This document shows positions 15,662 through 22,909 of a stretch of DNA of 34,894 bases, piece after piece. A program made the translations under genes and the position numbers. The DNA is from Rossellomorea vietnamensis. Its GTDB lineage: Bacteria > Bacillota > Bacilli > Bacillales > Bacillaceae_B. The notes under the pieces are model-generated. The model was not told the origin of the DNA, did no database searches, and saw only the letters and a list, made by a program, of their open reading frames with translations. Position 1 is the first letter of the stretch. The number at the start of each line of letters is the position of its first letter. Where the stretch lies: the NCBI RefSeq assembly GCF_001305855.1, contig NZ_LIXZ01000026.1:1-34894 (forward strand), written 5' to 3'.

Positions 15662-15690
15662 AGATTATGGTATTCAGAGTTTTCTGTCAA
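15662..15690 (-). promoter_or_regulatory. Sigma-A promoter of the 57-aa gene
   Basis: TTGACA (15690-15685), 17-base spacer, TAATCT (15667-15662) on the minus strand. It lies between the two small genes and abuts the stop codon of the upstream one, showing the 57-aa gene is independently transcribed. Confidence 0.65.
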
Positions 15691-15873
15691 CTATTCCTTG
15701 TCTTTCTCTTTATATTGAACAGGATCGGGCTGCTTTTCATCCTCTTTCAATTCTTCATTCGTTCTGAGCTTATCCATCTGCTTCCCCAACTGCTCCATCT
15801 CTTCCATATCATGTGCCATTGAACCGTTTTCCGGTTCATAATTTTTATCTAGTTCGTGTTTGCTTTTACTCAT
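15691..15873 (-). CDS. 60-aa hydrophilic protein, paralogue of the 57-aa protein
   Basis: Function unknown. A very charged protein beginning MSKSKHELDKNYEPENGSMA, with a central MEEMEQLGKQMDKLR helix and an end in PDPVQYKEKDKE. No Cys, no membrane segment and no signal peptide. The ATG follows AGAGGTGA at good spacing. It aligns with the 57-aa product downstream across the whole length, so the pair arose by tandem duplication. It follows prkA by 100 bases, but a strong terminator lies between, so it probably has its own promoter (not clear by eye in 15874-15930). Confidence 0.82.
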   Translation of the reverse strand: MSKSKHELDKNYEPENGSMAHDMEEMEQLGKQMDKLRTNEELKEDEKQPDPVQYKEKDKE

Positions 15874-15930
15874 ATCTCTTCACCTCTTGGATACTACTTT
15901 TCCCTTTAGATGAGAGATTTAAACAACCCT

Positions 15931-15964
15931 GAAAAAATCGGGAGATGCATAGCACCTCCCGATT
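15931..15964 (-). terminator. Terminator of prkA
   Basis: AATCGGGAG (15936-15944) pairs with CTCCCGATT (15956-15964). On the minus strand it is followed by TTTTTT. It starts 10 bases after the prkA stop. Confidence 0.9.
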
Positions 15965-15973
15965 GCACTTCTA

Positions 15974-17869
15974 TTAACGGTTCAACAGGCTGCCCACATA
16001 GCGCAGTAATTCGTTGGCGGATGTTGAGTTGTAGCCATGTTCATCGATGAGGCGGGCAACCACTTCGTTGACTTTTTTCAGCTGCTGTTCGTCTGGCGTT
16101 TTGGATGATGTCGTGATTTTCACAACATCCTTCAAGTCAGCGAATAGCTTCTTCTGAATGGCTTCTCTCAGGCGATCATGTGAATTGTAATCGAATCGCT
16201 TTCCTTTTCGGGCATAGGCAGAGATACGGATCAGGATTTCTTCACGGAATGCCTTTTTAGCATTTTCAGAGATTCCGATCTGCTCCTCGATGGAACGCAT
16301 CAGCTTTTCATCCGGATTGATTTCTTCACCCGTTAACGGGTCATGAAGCTTTGCTTTGTTGCAGTAGGCTTCAACATTATCAAGATAGTTATCCATAAGC
16401 GTTTTCGCAGACTCTTCATACGAGTACACAAAGGCTTTCTGAACTTCTTTCTTCGCAATATCATCATACTCTTTCCGGGCAAGGGAGATAAAGTTTAAAT
16501 ATTTCTCACGTAGTTCATTTGTGATCGATGGATGTTGATCCAGCCCTTCCTTCAAAGCCCGGAGAACATCCAACGCGTTAATGGTCGGTACTTCTTTTCG
16601 AATAATCGTAGAAGAGATACGGTTGATCACATAACGCGGATCGATACCGCTCATTCCTTCATCCTGGTATTCTTTCTTCATTTCATCCACATCGGCAGAA
16701 TTAAAGCCTTCTACATTTTCTCCATCATACAGGCGCATCTTTTTGATCAAATCGATGTCACCACGCTTCGGTTCCTTTAACCGGGACAGAATCGTGAACA
16801 TCGCTGCCACCCTTAATGTATGAGGAGCCACGTGGACGTTCGAAACATCACTTTCATTGATCATTTTTTCATATATCTTCTCTTCCTGGGTGACCTTCAA
16901 GTTATACGGAACCGGCATGACGATGATCCGTGAATGTAAGGCTTCATTCTTTTTATTCGAAATGAATGAGCGATACTCGGTTTCATTCGTGTGCGCAACA
17001 ATCAGCTCGTCGGCTGAAATCAGGGCAAACCGGCCTGCTTTGAAGTTCCCTTCCTGGGTAAGAGATAATAAGTGCCATAAGAACTTTTCATCACATTTGA
17101 GCATTTCCTGAAATTCCATCAAACCACGGTTCGCTTTATTTAATTCCCCATCGAACCGGTACGCGCGCGGATCCGATTCTGAACCAAATTCAGCGATTGT
17201 GGAGAAGTCGATGCTTCCTGTTAAATCGGCGATGTCCTGTGACTTTGGATCAGATGGACTGAATGTACCAATCCCAACACGTTTATCTTCTGAGAAGAAG
17301 ACTCTTTCCACTTGGACGTCTTCAATGCGGCCATGGTATTCTTTCTCCAACCGCATCGTATTCAACGGAGAGAGATTTCCTTCAATTCGGATGCCATACT
17401 CTTCATAGAAATCTTCACGTAAATGCTGTGGGATCAAATGCAGCGGGTCTTCATGCATCGGACAGCCTTTAATGGAGAACACGCCTCCTCTTTCAGACCG
17501 TGAATACTGCTCGAGTCCCCGTTTCAGCATGGAAACGAGTGTCGACTTCCCTCCACTTACAGGACCCATCAATAATAAGATCCTTTTTCTCACGTCTAAT
17601 CGTTTCGCAGCAGGATGAAAGTATTCTTCAACGAGTCTTTCCAGCGCCTCTTCTAAGCCAAATAATTGATTGCTGAAGAATTTATACTTCCGTTTCCCCT
17701 CGACCTCCTCGACCCCGGCATCTTTAATCATATTAAAGACTCTTGAATGAGCAGACTGCCCGATCCAAGGCTTCTCTTTCAGCAGGTCTAAATACTGAGC
17801 AAACGTCCCTTCCCATTTCAGTTTCTCTTCTTCTTCTCGGTAATGTTCAATTCTTTTTAAAATATCCAT
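15974..17869 (-). CDS. prkA: PrkA-family serine protein kinase / AAA ATPase
   Basis: A 631-aa protein, the normal PrkA length. The AAA domain has Walker A GPVSGGKST at residues 102-110; a conserved region with SIDFSTIAEFGSESDPRAY and GLMEFQEMLKCDEKFLW follows, and the C-terminal third is the PrkA kinase-like domain. In B. subtilis PrkA is made in the mother cell, promotes sporulation, and has been described both as a Ser kinase and as a Lon-like protease; E. coli YeaG is the homologue and works with a YhbH-type partner, as here. GGGGGAGG precedes the ATG. A candidate sigma-E promoter lies 40 bases upstream and a terminator follows. Confidence 0.96.
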   Translation of the reverse strand: MDILKRIEHYREEEEKLKWEGTFAQYLDLLKEKPWIGQSAHSRVFNMIKDAGVEEVEGKRKYKFFSNQLFGLEEALERLVEEYFHPAAKRLDVRKRILLLMGPVSGGKSTLVSMLKRGLEQYSRSERGGVFSIKGCPMHEDPLHLIPQHLREDFYEEYGIRIEGNLSPLNTMRLEKEYHGRIEDVQVERVFFSEDKRVGIGTFSPSDPKSQDIADLTGSIDFSTIAEFGSESDPRAYRFDGELNKANRGLMEFQEMLKCDEKFLWHLLSLTQEGNFKAGRFALISADELIVAHTNETEYRSFISNKKNEALHSRIIVMPVPYNLKVTQEEKIYEKMINESDVSNVHVAPHTLRVAAMFTILSRLKEPKRGDIDLIKKMRLYDGENVEGFNSADVDEMKKEYQDEGMSGIDPRYVINRISSTIIRKEVPTINALDVLRALKEGLDQHPSITNELREKYLNFISLARKEYDDIAKKEVQKAFVYSYEESAKTLMDNYLDNVEAYCNKAKLHDPLTGEEINPDEKLMRSIEEQIGISENAKKAFREEILIRISAYARKGKRFDYNSHDRLREAIQKKLFADLKDVVKITTSSKTPDEQQLKKVNEVVARLIDEHGYNSTSANELLRYVGSLLNR

Positions 17870-17909
17870 AAGGACCTCCCCCTGTCGCTTAATGAGAGAC
17901 GATTAATAT

Positions 17910-17938
17910 ACTCTATGCGCTTGTTCACCCGAACATGT
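17910..17938 (-). promoter_or_regulatory. Candidate sigma-E promoter of prkA
   Basis: On the minus strand ACATGTT (17938-17932), exactly 14 bases, CATAGAGT (17917-17910): 5 of 7 and 6 of 8 matches to the sigma-E consensus. prkA belongs to the sigma-E regulon in B. subtilis (established), which raises the weight of this imperfect match. The region 17940-18060 upstream is A/T-rich with nothing further that I can name. Confidence 0.45.
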
Positions 17939-18068
17939 TAAGAAGATATTTTAATTAAAGACAAACGGTCGATATTCGCTTCATTCATTGAAATAGGGGA
18001 TAAATATGAAACGCTTTCTCTCCCTGTCTTCAATCTTTCACAAAACAGCAAAAAAAATCCAACTTTCG

Positions 18069-18097
18069 TTCACATCAATTTAAAAATAGGCTATACT
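18069..18097 (+). promoter_or_regulatory. Sigma-A promoter of the 29-aa membrane peptide gene
   Basis: TTCACA (18069-18074), 17-base spacer, TATACT (18092-18097), placing the start point about 36 bases before the ATG at 18140. Confidence 0.65.
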
Positions 18098-18139
18098 AAA
18101 GACAGACTGTGGAATATGTTAATTGGGAGGTTGCAATAC

Positions 18140-18229
18140 ATGGGTACTGTCATGATCGTAGGTGTATCTTTAGTATTCTTAGTAGCGATTTTCACTGCTG
18201 GATATAACGATAAACCGGGCTCTAACTAA
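18140..18229 (+). CDS. 29-aa single-pass membrane peptide
   Basis: A short gene with complete signals: sigma-A promoter, GGGAGG (18125-18130) 9 bases before the ATG, and a TAA stop. The peptide MGTVMIVGVSLVFLVAIFT is one hydrophobic helix, followed by a short polar tail AGYNDKPGSN. It runs divergently from prkA. I do not recognise a family; such peptides in bacilli can be membrane-protein modulators or sporulation peptides. It is too short for toxin assignment and no antisense partner is obvious, although a long hairpin follows directly. Confidence 0.65.
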   Translation: MGTVMIVGVSLVFLVAIFTAGYNDKPGSN

Positions 18230-18238
18230 AACTAAAGC

Positions 18239-18342
18239 AGAGGCGGCTCGTTCAGAGGCGACAAGCATAAGATGAACCTGCCGGAAAGGCGCTCTTTGCC
18301 TTTTTGGCAGGTTTAACTTATGACCTCGAGCCTCTAGCCGCC
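18239..18342. repeat. Long compound hairpin (possible dispersed element or structured RNA)
   Basis: Five consecutive complementary blocks nest perfectly in order: 18242-18248/18336-18342, 18254-18259/18330-18335, 18266-18271/18317-18322, 18275-18282/18306-18313 and 18285-18290/18298-18303, around a 7-base loop. The ordered pairing over about 100 bases cannot be chance. There is no terminal T-run, so it is more than a simple terminator. It begins 10 bases after the 29-aa peptide stop. From memory similar long hairpins recur in Bacillus genomes, but I cannot confirm identity. Confidence 0.75.
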
Positions 18343-18369
18343 GGAGCTGGATGATTCTAAAAAAAATGA

Positions 18370-18403
18370 AAAAGAACTGACCACAATGCTGGTCAGTTCT
18401 TTT
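18370..18403 (-). terminator. Terminator of the nitroreductase gene
   Basis: AAAAGAACTGACC (18370-18382 region) pairs with GGTCAGTTCTTTT (18391-18403), 9 bases after the nitroreductase stop. The minus-strand T content after the stem is moderate. Confidence 0.85.
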
Positions 18404-18411
18404 CATTCACC

Positions 18412-19161
18412 TTATTTGTTATTAAACCCTCTCTTCTCTACAAATTCCTTCATATACATCCGCTTGTTACCTGACAGCATCTTCGCCATTTGGGCGGTCC
18501 AGCGATCCGAGCGTTTCCCCGCGGTCCGGGCATGATAATAAGCAGAAATGGTTTCATCATAGCGCTCAAGCCCTTCCTTTATGGACGTCTCATCTACATT
18601 GTAAGAATCCTCATGATAAACCGATTCCATCGGCAATCTCGGTTTAACATCCGAAGAATTCTCAGGGATACCGACGGCGAGTCCAAATAAAGGGATGACC
18701 CGGTCCGGCAGCCCCAGCAGTTCACTCACTGATTCCAGATCATTTCTGATCCCGCCGATATAGCAGATCCCAAGTCCCATTGATTCAGCAGCGATGGCTG
18801 CATTCTGGGCCGCAAGGGAAGCGTCAATGAGGGCCACCATGAATTTTTCCGTGCTTTCCAAAGAAGGAATCACATCTGCTTCTTCCCAATCACCGATTTT
18901 TTCATGACGGTATAAATCAGCACAGAATACGAAGAAATGACCGTTTTCTTCGACATAACGTTGATTCCCGGCAAGCTCAGCAAGCTTCTTCTTTTTTGCG
19001 GGATCCTTCACGCCAATGATCGAATAAGCTTGTATATAACTCGACGTACTCGCAGCTTGTGCACTGGAGACAATCGTATGGATCTGCTCCTCTGACAGTG
19101 ATTCATTTTTAAATTCGCGGATGGATCGATGTTTCAGGATGGTTTCGATGGTTTCATTCAT
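18412..19161 (-). CDS. NADPH-dependent nitroreductase, NfsA/NfrA type
   Basis: A 249-aa FMN flavoprotein of the oxygen-insensitive NfsA/FRP branch. Family marks: an opening LKHRSIREFKNE.LSEEQI (FMN phosphate contacts), SSYIQAYSIIGV, DASLAAQNAAIAAESMGLGICYIGGIRND (about residues 113-141) and LFGLAVGIP, then R...H.R.AGKRSDRWT near the C-terminus, typical of the NADPH-binding end of NfrA. Members reduce nitroaromatics, quinones or free FMN and help with redox stress. ATG follows AAGGGAGAG. Single gene with a terminator. Confidence 0.92.
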   Translation of the reverse strand: MNETIETILKHRSIREFKNESLSEEQIHTIVSSAQAASTSSYIQAYSIIGVKDPAKKKKLAELAGNQRYVEENGHFFVFCADLYRHEKIGDWEEADVIPSLESTEKFMVALIDASLAAQNAAIAAESMGLGICYIGGIRNDLESVSELLGLPDRVIPLFGLAVGIPENSSDVKPRLPMESVYHEDSYNVDETSIKEGLERYDETISAYYHARTAGKRSDRWTAQMAKMLSGNKRMYMKEFVEKRGFNNK

Positions 19162-19203
19162 TATGTAGTCTCTCCCTTCTCATTATCCTCTTAGTATAAG
19201 CTA

Positions 19204-19242
19204 AATAAAAAAAGGAATGAAAATCATTTGATTTTCATTCCT
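19204..19242 (-). terminator. Terminator of trmL
   Basis: AGGAATGAAAATCA (19213-19226) and its exact complement (19229-19242). On the minus strand it is followed by TTTTTT. It starts 6 bases after the trmL stop. Confidence 0.92.
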
Positions 19243-19247
19243 GCTTT

Positions 19248-19721
19248 TTATAACAGACCCGGATAATTCCGCTGCCTTAATGCTTCATAGATGAGTATCG
19301 CCGCTGTGTTGGAAAGGTTTAAAGAACGGACGTTTTCATTCATAGGGATGCGGAGTGCCCGGTCCAGATTATTCTGGATGATGTCATCAGGAAGCCCGGA
19401 GGTTTCCCTGCCGAAAATAAAGAAGTACTCTTTGTCTTCCACACTGTAATCAAAGTTCGTGTGAGGGATTTTCCCGTACTTTGTTAAATAGAAAAATTCA
19501 CCGCCGTCGTTTTTCTCAAAGAACTCTTCAATGGAATCATAGTAGACAATGTTTACAAACTGCCAGTAATCAAGGCCGGCACGCTTTAACATTTTATCGT
19601 CAGTTGAGAATCCAAGTGGTCGGATCAAGTGCAGGGTGGTGTCTGTCGCTGCACACGTTCTTGCAATATTCCCTGTGTTAGCAGGGATTTCTGGTTGATA
19701 TAATACAACATGTACTCCCAT
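19248..19721 (-). CDS. trmL: tRNA (cytidine/uridine(34)-2'-O)-methyltransferase TrmL
   Basis: A 157-aa SPOUT methyltransferase (YibK/CspR) that methylates the wobble ribose of tRNA-Leu using S-adenosylmethionine. The three family motifs are present: NTGNIARTCAAT near residue 15, FFIFGRETSGLP near 101-112 and the trefoil-knot end IPMNENVRSLNLSNTAAI near 125-142. ATG follows GAGGTGA at 7 bases. It lies 66 bases after the amidase gene with no terminator between, probably a shared transcript with yhbB. The order queG-yhbB-trmL equals yhbA-yhbB-cspR of B. subtilis. Confidence 0.95.
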   Translation of the reverse strand: MGVHVVLYQPEIPANTGNIARTCAATDTTLHLIRPLGFSTDDKMLKRAGLDYWQFVNIVYYDSIEEFFEKNDGGEFFYLTKYGKIPHTNFDYSVEDKEYFFIFGRETSGLPDDIIQNNLDRALRIPMNENVRSLNLSNTAAILIYEALRQRNYPGLL

Positions 19722-19787
19722 GTCAATGTCACCTCATTCATAAAACTCTAAGTGACATTATACCATTTCTCCCCCATAGAACAAGAC

Positions 19788-20663
19788 TTAACGGTCATCT
19801 ACGATCGTAAAAAAACGATATTTGATATTAGGTGTATAGGCAGTGGAATCTTCGTATTTCCAATATCTCATCCGGCTATTGAAGGTATGGGCATTCACGA
19901 GGGGCTCTCCCCCGGCATCCTTCCCAGTGACAATGGTCGTATGATCAAAACGACCGTCCCCTTCAAAGTCGTAGCAGATCACATCCCCAAGCTTTAATTC
20001 GTTCGGATCATCCACAAGCCTCCCGCGAAGACCGATCGTCGAATTAGGGATATACCACCTCAAGGAATTCGCCACCGTCCAGCTGTAACTCCAGTTCTGA
20101 TTCCGCATCCACCAGCCCTTCCCCTTGGTTGGATATCCACGCATCGGAGCATCTCCTGCATGAAGGCACTGCGAAATATAGTTCGTGCAATCATTCTCGA
20201 ACTTCTTGAATGCCGGGTTATAGCTGTTCCACCACCGTTCTGCATATTGAACGGCACTGAGCCGGTCATACCGGTACGTCACTCTTTCTTCTTCTTCATG
20301 AGTGACGGTCTCCTCTTCCTCCACACTCTCTTCACGTTGAATCTGGATTTCTCCATCTTCATACATTTTATCATTGTAAAAGACCGCCCTTCGATTCTCC
20401 ACTTCTTCTTCCAAATAGAGCAGGGATCCCTGTTTGATGAGATATTTATAATGAACATCATATAAAATGGTCTGAGTCTCATTGCTTTCTTGTGTAATAC
20501 GGAGGACCTTTCCGGTTGCATCCACCTTCACAATCTCTGCGTGGCGCTCCTGACAAGATGCTTTTTTCCTTCTCACTTTGTCACTCTCGTAATCTGATTG
20601 ACTGCGAGAAGTATATTCTTCGATAACATGCTGGACTTTTTCCAATAACAGCTTTCGGATCAT
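19788..20663 (-). CDS. yhbB: Putative amidase (Amidase_6 domain), YhbB-like
   Basis: A 291-aa protein with an Amidase_6 (NlpC/P60-like papain fold) domain in its C-terminal half. It starts at YDRLSAVQYAERWWNSYNPAFKKF; the catalytic Cys is in ENDCTNYISQCLHAG (about residues 152-166) and the His in GRFDHTTIVTG (about 233-243), with NAHTF as a third site. The N-terminal 130 residues are charged and end in a Glu-rich linker (EESVEEEETV). There is no signal peptide despite a likely peptidoglycan or peptide substrate, as in other Bacillus members such as YhbB. It lies between queG and trmL as in B. subtilis, and a terminator after queG suggests its own promoter. Confidence 0.85.
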   Translation of the reverse strand: MIRKLLLEKVQHVIEEYTSRSQSDYESDKVRRKKASCQERHAEIVKVDATGKVLRITQESNETQTILYDVHYKYLIKQGSLLYLEEEVENRRAVFYNDKMYEDGEIQIQREESVEEEETVTHEEEERVTYRYDRLSAVQYAERWWNSYNPAFKKFENDCTNYISQCLHAGDAPMRGYPTKGKGWWMRNQNWSYSWTVANSLRWYIPNSTIGLRGRLVDDPNELKLGDVICYDFEGDGRFDHTTIVTGKDAGGEPLVNAHTFNSRMRYWKYEDSTAYTPNIKYRFFTIVDDR

Positions 20664-20710
20664 CGTCTTCCCTCCTCACTAATTGTTATGCGCCACTCAT
20701 ACCGTTCAAA

Positions 20711-20753
20711 ACAAAAAAGGATAAACTCAAGGGAAATGATGAGTTTATCCTTT
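20711..20753 (-). terminator. Terminator of queG
   Basis: AAAGGATAAACTCA (20716-20729) pairs exactly with 20740-20753 around a 10-base loop. On the minus strand it runs into TTTTTTG. The stem overlaps the last codons of queG. Confidence 0.9.
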
Positions 20754-21884
20754 CTGGCGTATTAAGTTAAGACCTTTTTGTATTTCTTCTAATACTTCTT
20801 CATCCGTCTCAACCGTTTGCTGTATGAGGAGTGCTTGTTCTGTTGATTCTCCGCCGATTGTCCCCAGGGCCCATGCGGCGGTTCCCCGCATGACGGGCCT
20901 CACATCTTTTTCCAGGACGTGGATAAGGTCATCTACGGCCGTCTCATCTTTAAAGTGAGCAAGAGCAATGATGGCGTTTCGCTGAATAGGCTTCTTACCT
21001 CTCCAGGAACCAGATACATGACCGTATTTCTCTTTGAACTCACGGTTACCGATGGTTAATAGCGGCTTTAAGAGCGGCTTTGCGATTTCCGGATCCGGCT
21101 CCATCTCTTCATGAAAATGAAAGTCCATCCCTTTATTTTCCGGGCAAACGGTTTGACAAGTATCACATCCGTATAGGCGGTTGCCAAGCTTCACCCGGTA
21201 CTCATCAGCAAGAAAACCCTTTGTTTGGGTTAAAAAGGCAATGCATTTCCGGGAATCCAGCTGACCGCCTTCTATGAGGGCTCCTGTCGGGCATACGTCC
21301 ACACATTTATTACATGTCCCGCACTGGTCTTCCATCGGTGTATCCGGTGCAAATGGCAGATTTGTCACCATTTCCCCCAAATACACATAAGAGCCGAATT
21401 CAGGTGTAATAATCGAACAGTTCTTTCCGCTCCAGCCAATCCCTGCACGCTCCGCCACGGCCCGGTCCACGAGTTCCCCCGTATCCACCATGGATTTGAA
21501 ACGTGCCTGTGGGACTCTGGAGACAATATACTCCTCAAGCTTTGAAAAACGATCCCTGAGCACATGGTGATAATCCGTCCCCCATGATGCCCTGCAGAAA
21601 ATCCCCCGTCTTTCTCCCCGCTTGCTTTGGGGGGCATTTTTCATTTTAGAAGGATAGGCAAGGGCAATGGCGATGATTGACTTCGGTTGACCAAATATCA
21701 AGGAAGGATCGACCCGCTTCTCAATATCCTTCTCCTCAAACCCGGATTGATACCCGAGCATTTCCTGACGAAGGAGCCGGTTCTTCATTTCAGAGAACGT
21801 ATCGGCAGTGGTGAATCCGATCTTATCTATCCCAATCTCCTTACTGTAAGCAATGATATCCTGTTTTAATTGATCCATATCCAT
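20745..21884 (-). CDS. queG: Epoxyqueuosine reductase QueG
   Basis: A 379-aa cobalamin- and iron-sulfur-dependent enzyme that reduces epoxyqueuosine to queuosine in tRNA. Two 4Fe-4S cluster sets are complete: CGTCNKCVDVCPTGAL (about residues 183-198), and CIAF further on with GCDTCQTVCPENKG (about 239-252). The conserved MVDTGELVDRAVAERAGIGW segment (about 132-151) lies before them. The C-terminal 80 residues form HEAT-like repeats (IIALAHFKDETAVDDLIHVL), as in bacillar QueG. ATG follows AAAGGAGG. In B. subtilis this is yhbA, next to yhbB as here. Confidence 0.95.
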   Translation of the reverse strand: MDMDQLKQDIIAYSKEIGIDKIGFTTADTFSEMKNRLLRQEMLGYQSGFEEKDIEKRVDPSLIFGQPKSIIAIALAYPSKMKNAPQSKRGERRGIFCRASWGTDYHHVLRDRFSKLEEYIVSRVPQARFKSMVDTGELVDRAVAERAGIGWSGKNCSIITPEFGSYVYLGEMVTNLPFAPDTPMEDQCGTCNKCVDVCPTGALIEGGQLDSRKCIAFLTQTKGFLADEYRVKLGNRLYGCDTCQTVCPENKGMDFHFHEEMEPDPEIAKPLLKPLLTIGNREFKEKYGHVSGSWRGKKPIQRNAIIALAHFKDETAVDDLIHVLEKDVRPVMRGTAAWALGTIGGESTEQALLIQQTVETDEEVLEEIQKGLNLIRQKG

Positions 21885-21983
21885 TGACCTTACCTCCTTT
21901 CTGAATTTTTTTAACTAAGCATCCGTGAAATAGCAATGTGTATTATGATAAACTATTTTAAAACAAATGTGGAGGGAAAATAA

Positions 21984-22655
21984 GTGGAAATCACAATTGA
22001 TTCATCCATTACGAGTAAAATCCCCGATTTCAAAGTCGGATTCATTCAATATCATCATATCGAAGTCGGCTCTTCTCCTCAAATGCTGAAAGGCAGACTT
22101 CAGCTGTTTCAGGAATCGATCTTCTTTGATCTTCACGATAAGAGTGTGACCGAACTTGAAGGGATTGCCGCATGGAGGGAAATCTTCAAGAGTACAGGAA
22201 AAGATCCGAACCGTTACCGTCATTCAGCCGAGGCCCTTTTCCGCCGTGTCAAAAAACAAAACTATCTGACTACCATTAATTCTGCCATCGATCTCAATAA
22301 CTTCTTCTCCCTTCAATACGAAGTGCCAATCGGCATCTACGACAGTGCGGGGCTCAATGGGAATTACATCGAATTAAAAGTGGGGGAAACAGGACAAACC
22401 TACACAGGGCTCAACGGCCGGGAAAACTCCCTGGAAAACCTCATCGTCGCCTGTGACGGGGACGGACCTTTCGGGAGTCCATTCGTCGATTCTGACCGTG
22501 CCCCTGTCGGTGAGGAAACCAAAAATGCCGTACAAATCATCTTTTTGAAGCCCTCACTTTCATTAGATGAAAGTGAGAAACTGACGAAATCATTGATGGA
22601 CATGTTCATCGGGATCCATGGTGGGGAAGGGTCCTTTGAAGTGGTTGGTGGATAG
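21984..22655 (+). CDS. Stand-alone B3/B4 tRNA-binding-domain protein
   Basis: A 223-aa protein consisting of the B3/4 domain (PF03483), which in PheRS beta subunits forms part of the editing module but exists here alone. Seen: AAWREIFKSTGKDPNRYRHSAEALFRRV (about residues 53-80), the central LTTINSAIDLNNFFSLQYEVPIGIYD with the GLNGRENSLENLIVACDGDGPFGSPF stretch, and SDRAPVGEETK. Possible role: aminoacyl-tRNA or amino-acid binding; no function is established for this group to my knowledge. The start is GTG at 21984 with GGAGGG 8 bases upstream and no better ATG. It is divergent from queG with about 99 bases between, and followed by the repeat array at 22712. Confidence 0.85.
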   Translation: MEITIDSSITSKIPDFKVGFIQYHHIEVGSSPQMLKGRLQLFQESIFFDLHDKSVTELEGIAAWREIFKSTGKDPNRYRHSAEALFRRVKKQNYLTTINSAIDLNNFFSLQYEVPIGIYDSAGLNGNYIELKVGETGQTYTGLNGRENSLENLIVACDGDGPFGSPFVDSDRAPVGEETKNAVQIIFLKPSLSLDESEKLTKSLMDMFIGIHGGEGSFEVVGG

Positions 22656-22700
22656 TGGACTTTGCAGGATACCCGGGAATCTCCAACTCAATATTGACTG

Positions 22701-22722
22701 CGGCCGGAGTCAAGTCCGGCCG
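22701..22722. repeat. Hairpin at the head of the second periodic array
   Basis: CGGCCGGA (22701-22708) and TCCGGCCG (22715-22722) with a 6-base loop. The right arm is the first unit head of the array, so the left arm is an inverted copy of a head. No T-run follows. The gap 22656-22700 holds nothing else visible, and I see no ordinary terminator for the B3/B4 gene. Confidence 0.7.
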
Positions 22723-22838
22723 AATTTCACACTAATCCAGCCGTTTTTGCCGCTAATCAAGCCGAAATCACGGTGAATCCGGCCATTTTTTGTGAAAATC
22801 CGGCCGTTTTTGCAAATAATCCAGCCGTTTCACAATAA
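22712..22838. repeat. Periodic short-head array, AATCCGGCCG type (6 units, 21-bp period)
   Basis: Heads AATCCGGCCG or close variants (AAGTCCGGCCG, AATCCAGCCG, AATCAAGCCG, AATCCGGCCA) start at 22712, 22734, 22755, 22776, 22797 and 22818; spacing is 22, 21, 21, 21 and 21. Most heads are followed by a T-rich stretch and then about 6 variable bases. It occupies the gap between convergent genes (B3/B4 protein and the TIM-barrel gene). It shares period, head/tail design and convergent location with the array at 7419-7520 but not the head sequence. Confidence 0.88.
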
Positions 22839-22868
22839 ATGTAAACAACAAACACCTCACTTACGCCT

Positions 22869-22896
22869 CAAAAAAAAGAGAGCCCAATGGACTCCC
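22869..22896 (-). terminator. Terminator of the nine-gene sugar operon
   Basis: On the minus strand GGAGTCC-ATT-GGGCTCT (22895-22879 region, with G-U pairs) runs into eight T residues. It lies 14 bases after the stop of the last gene at 22910. Confidence 0.7.
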
Positions 22897-22909
22897 CTCC
22901 TCATAAAAC

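Noticed and set aside
22453..22470. Fourth copy of the GGGACGGACCT motif
   Set aside because: A GGGACGGACCTT match lies inside the B3/B4 coding sequence and encodes the conserved DGDGPF stretch, so it is explained by the protein.
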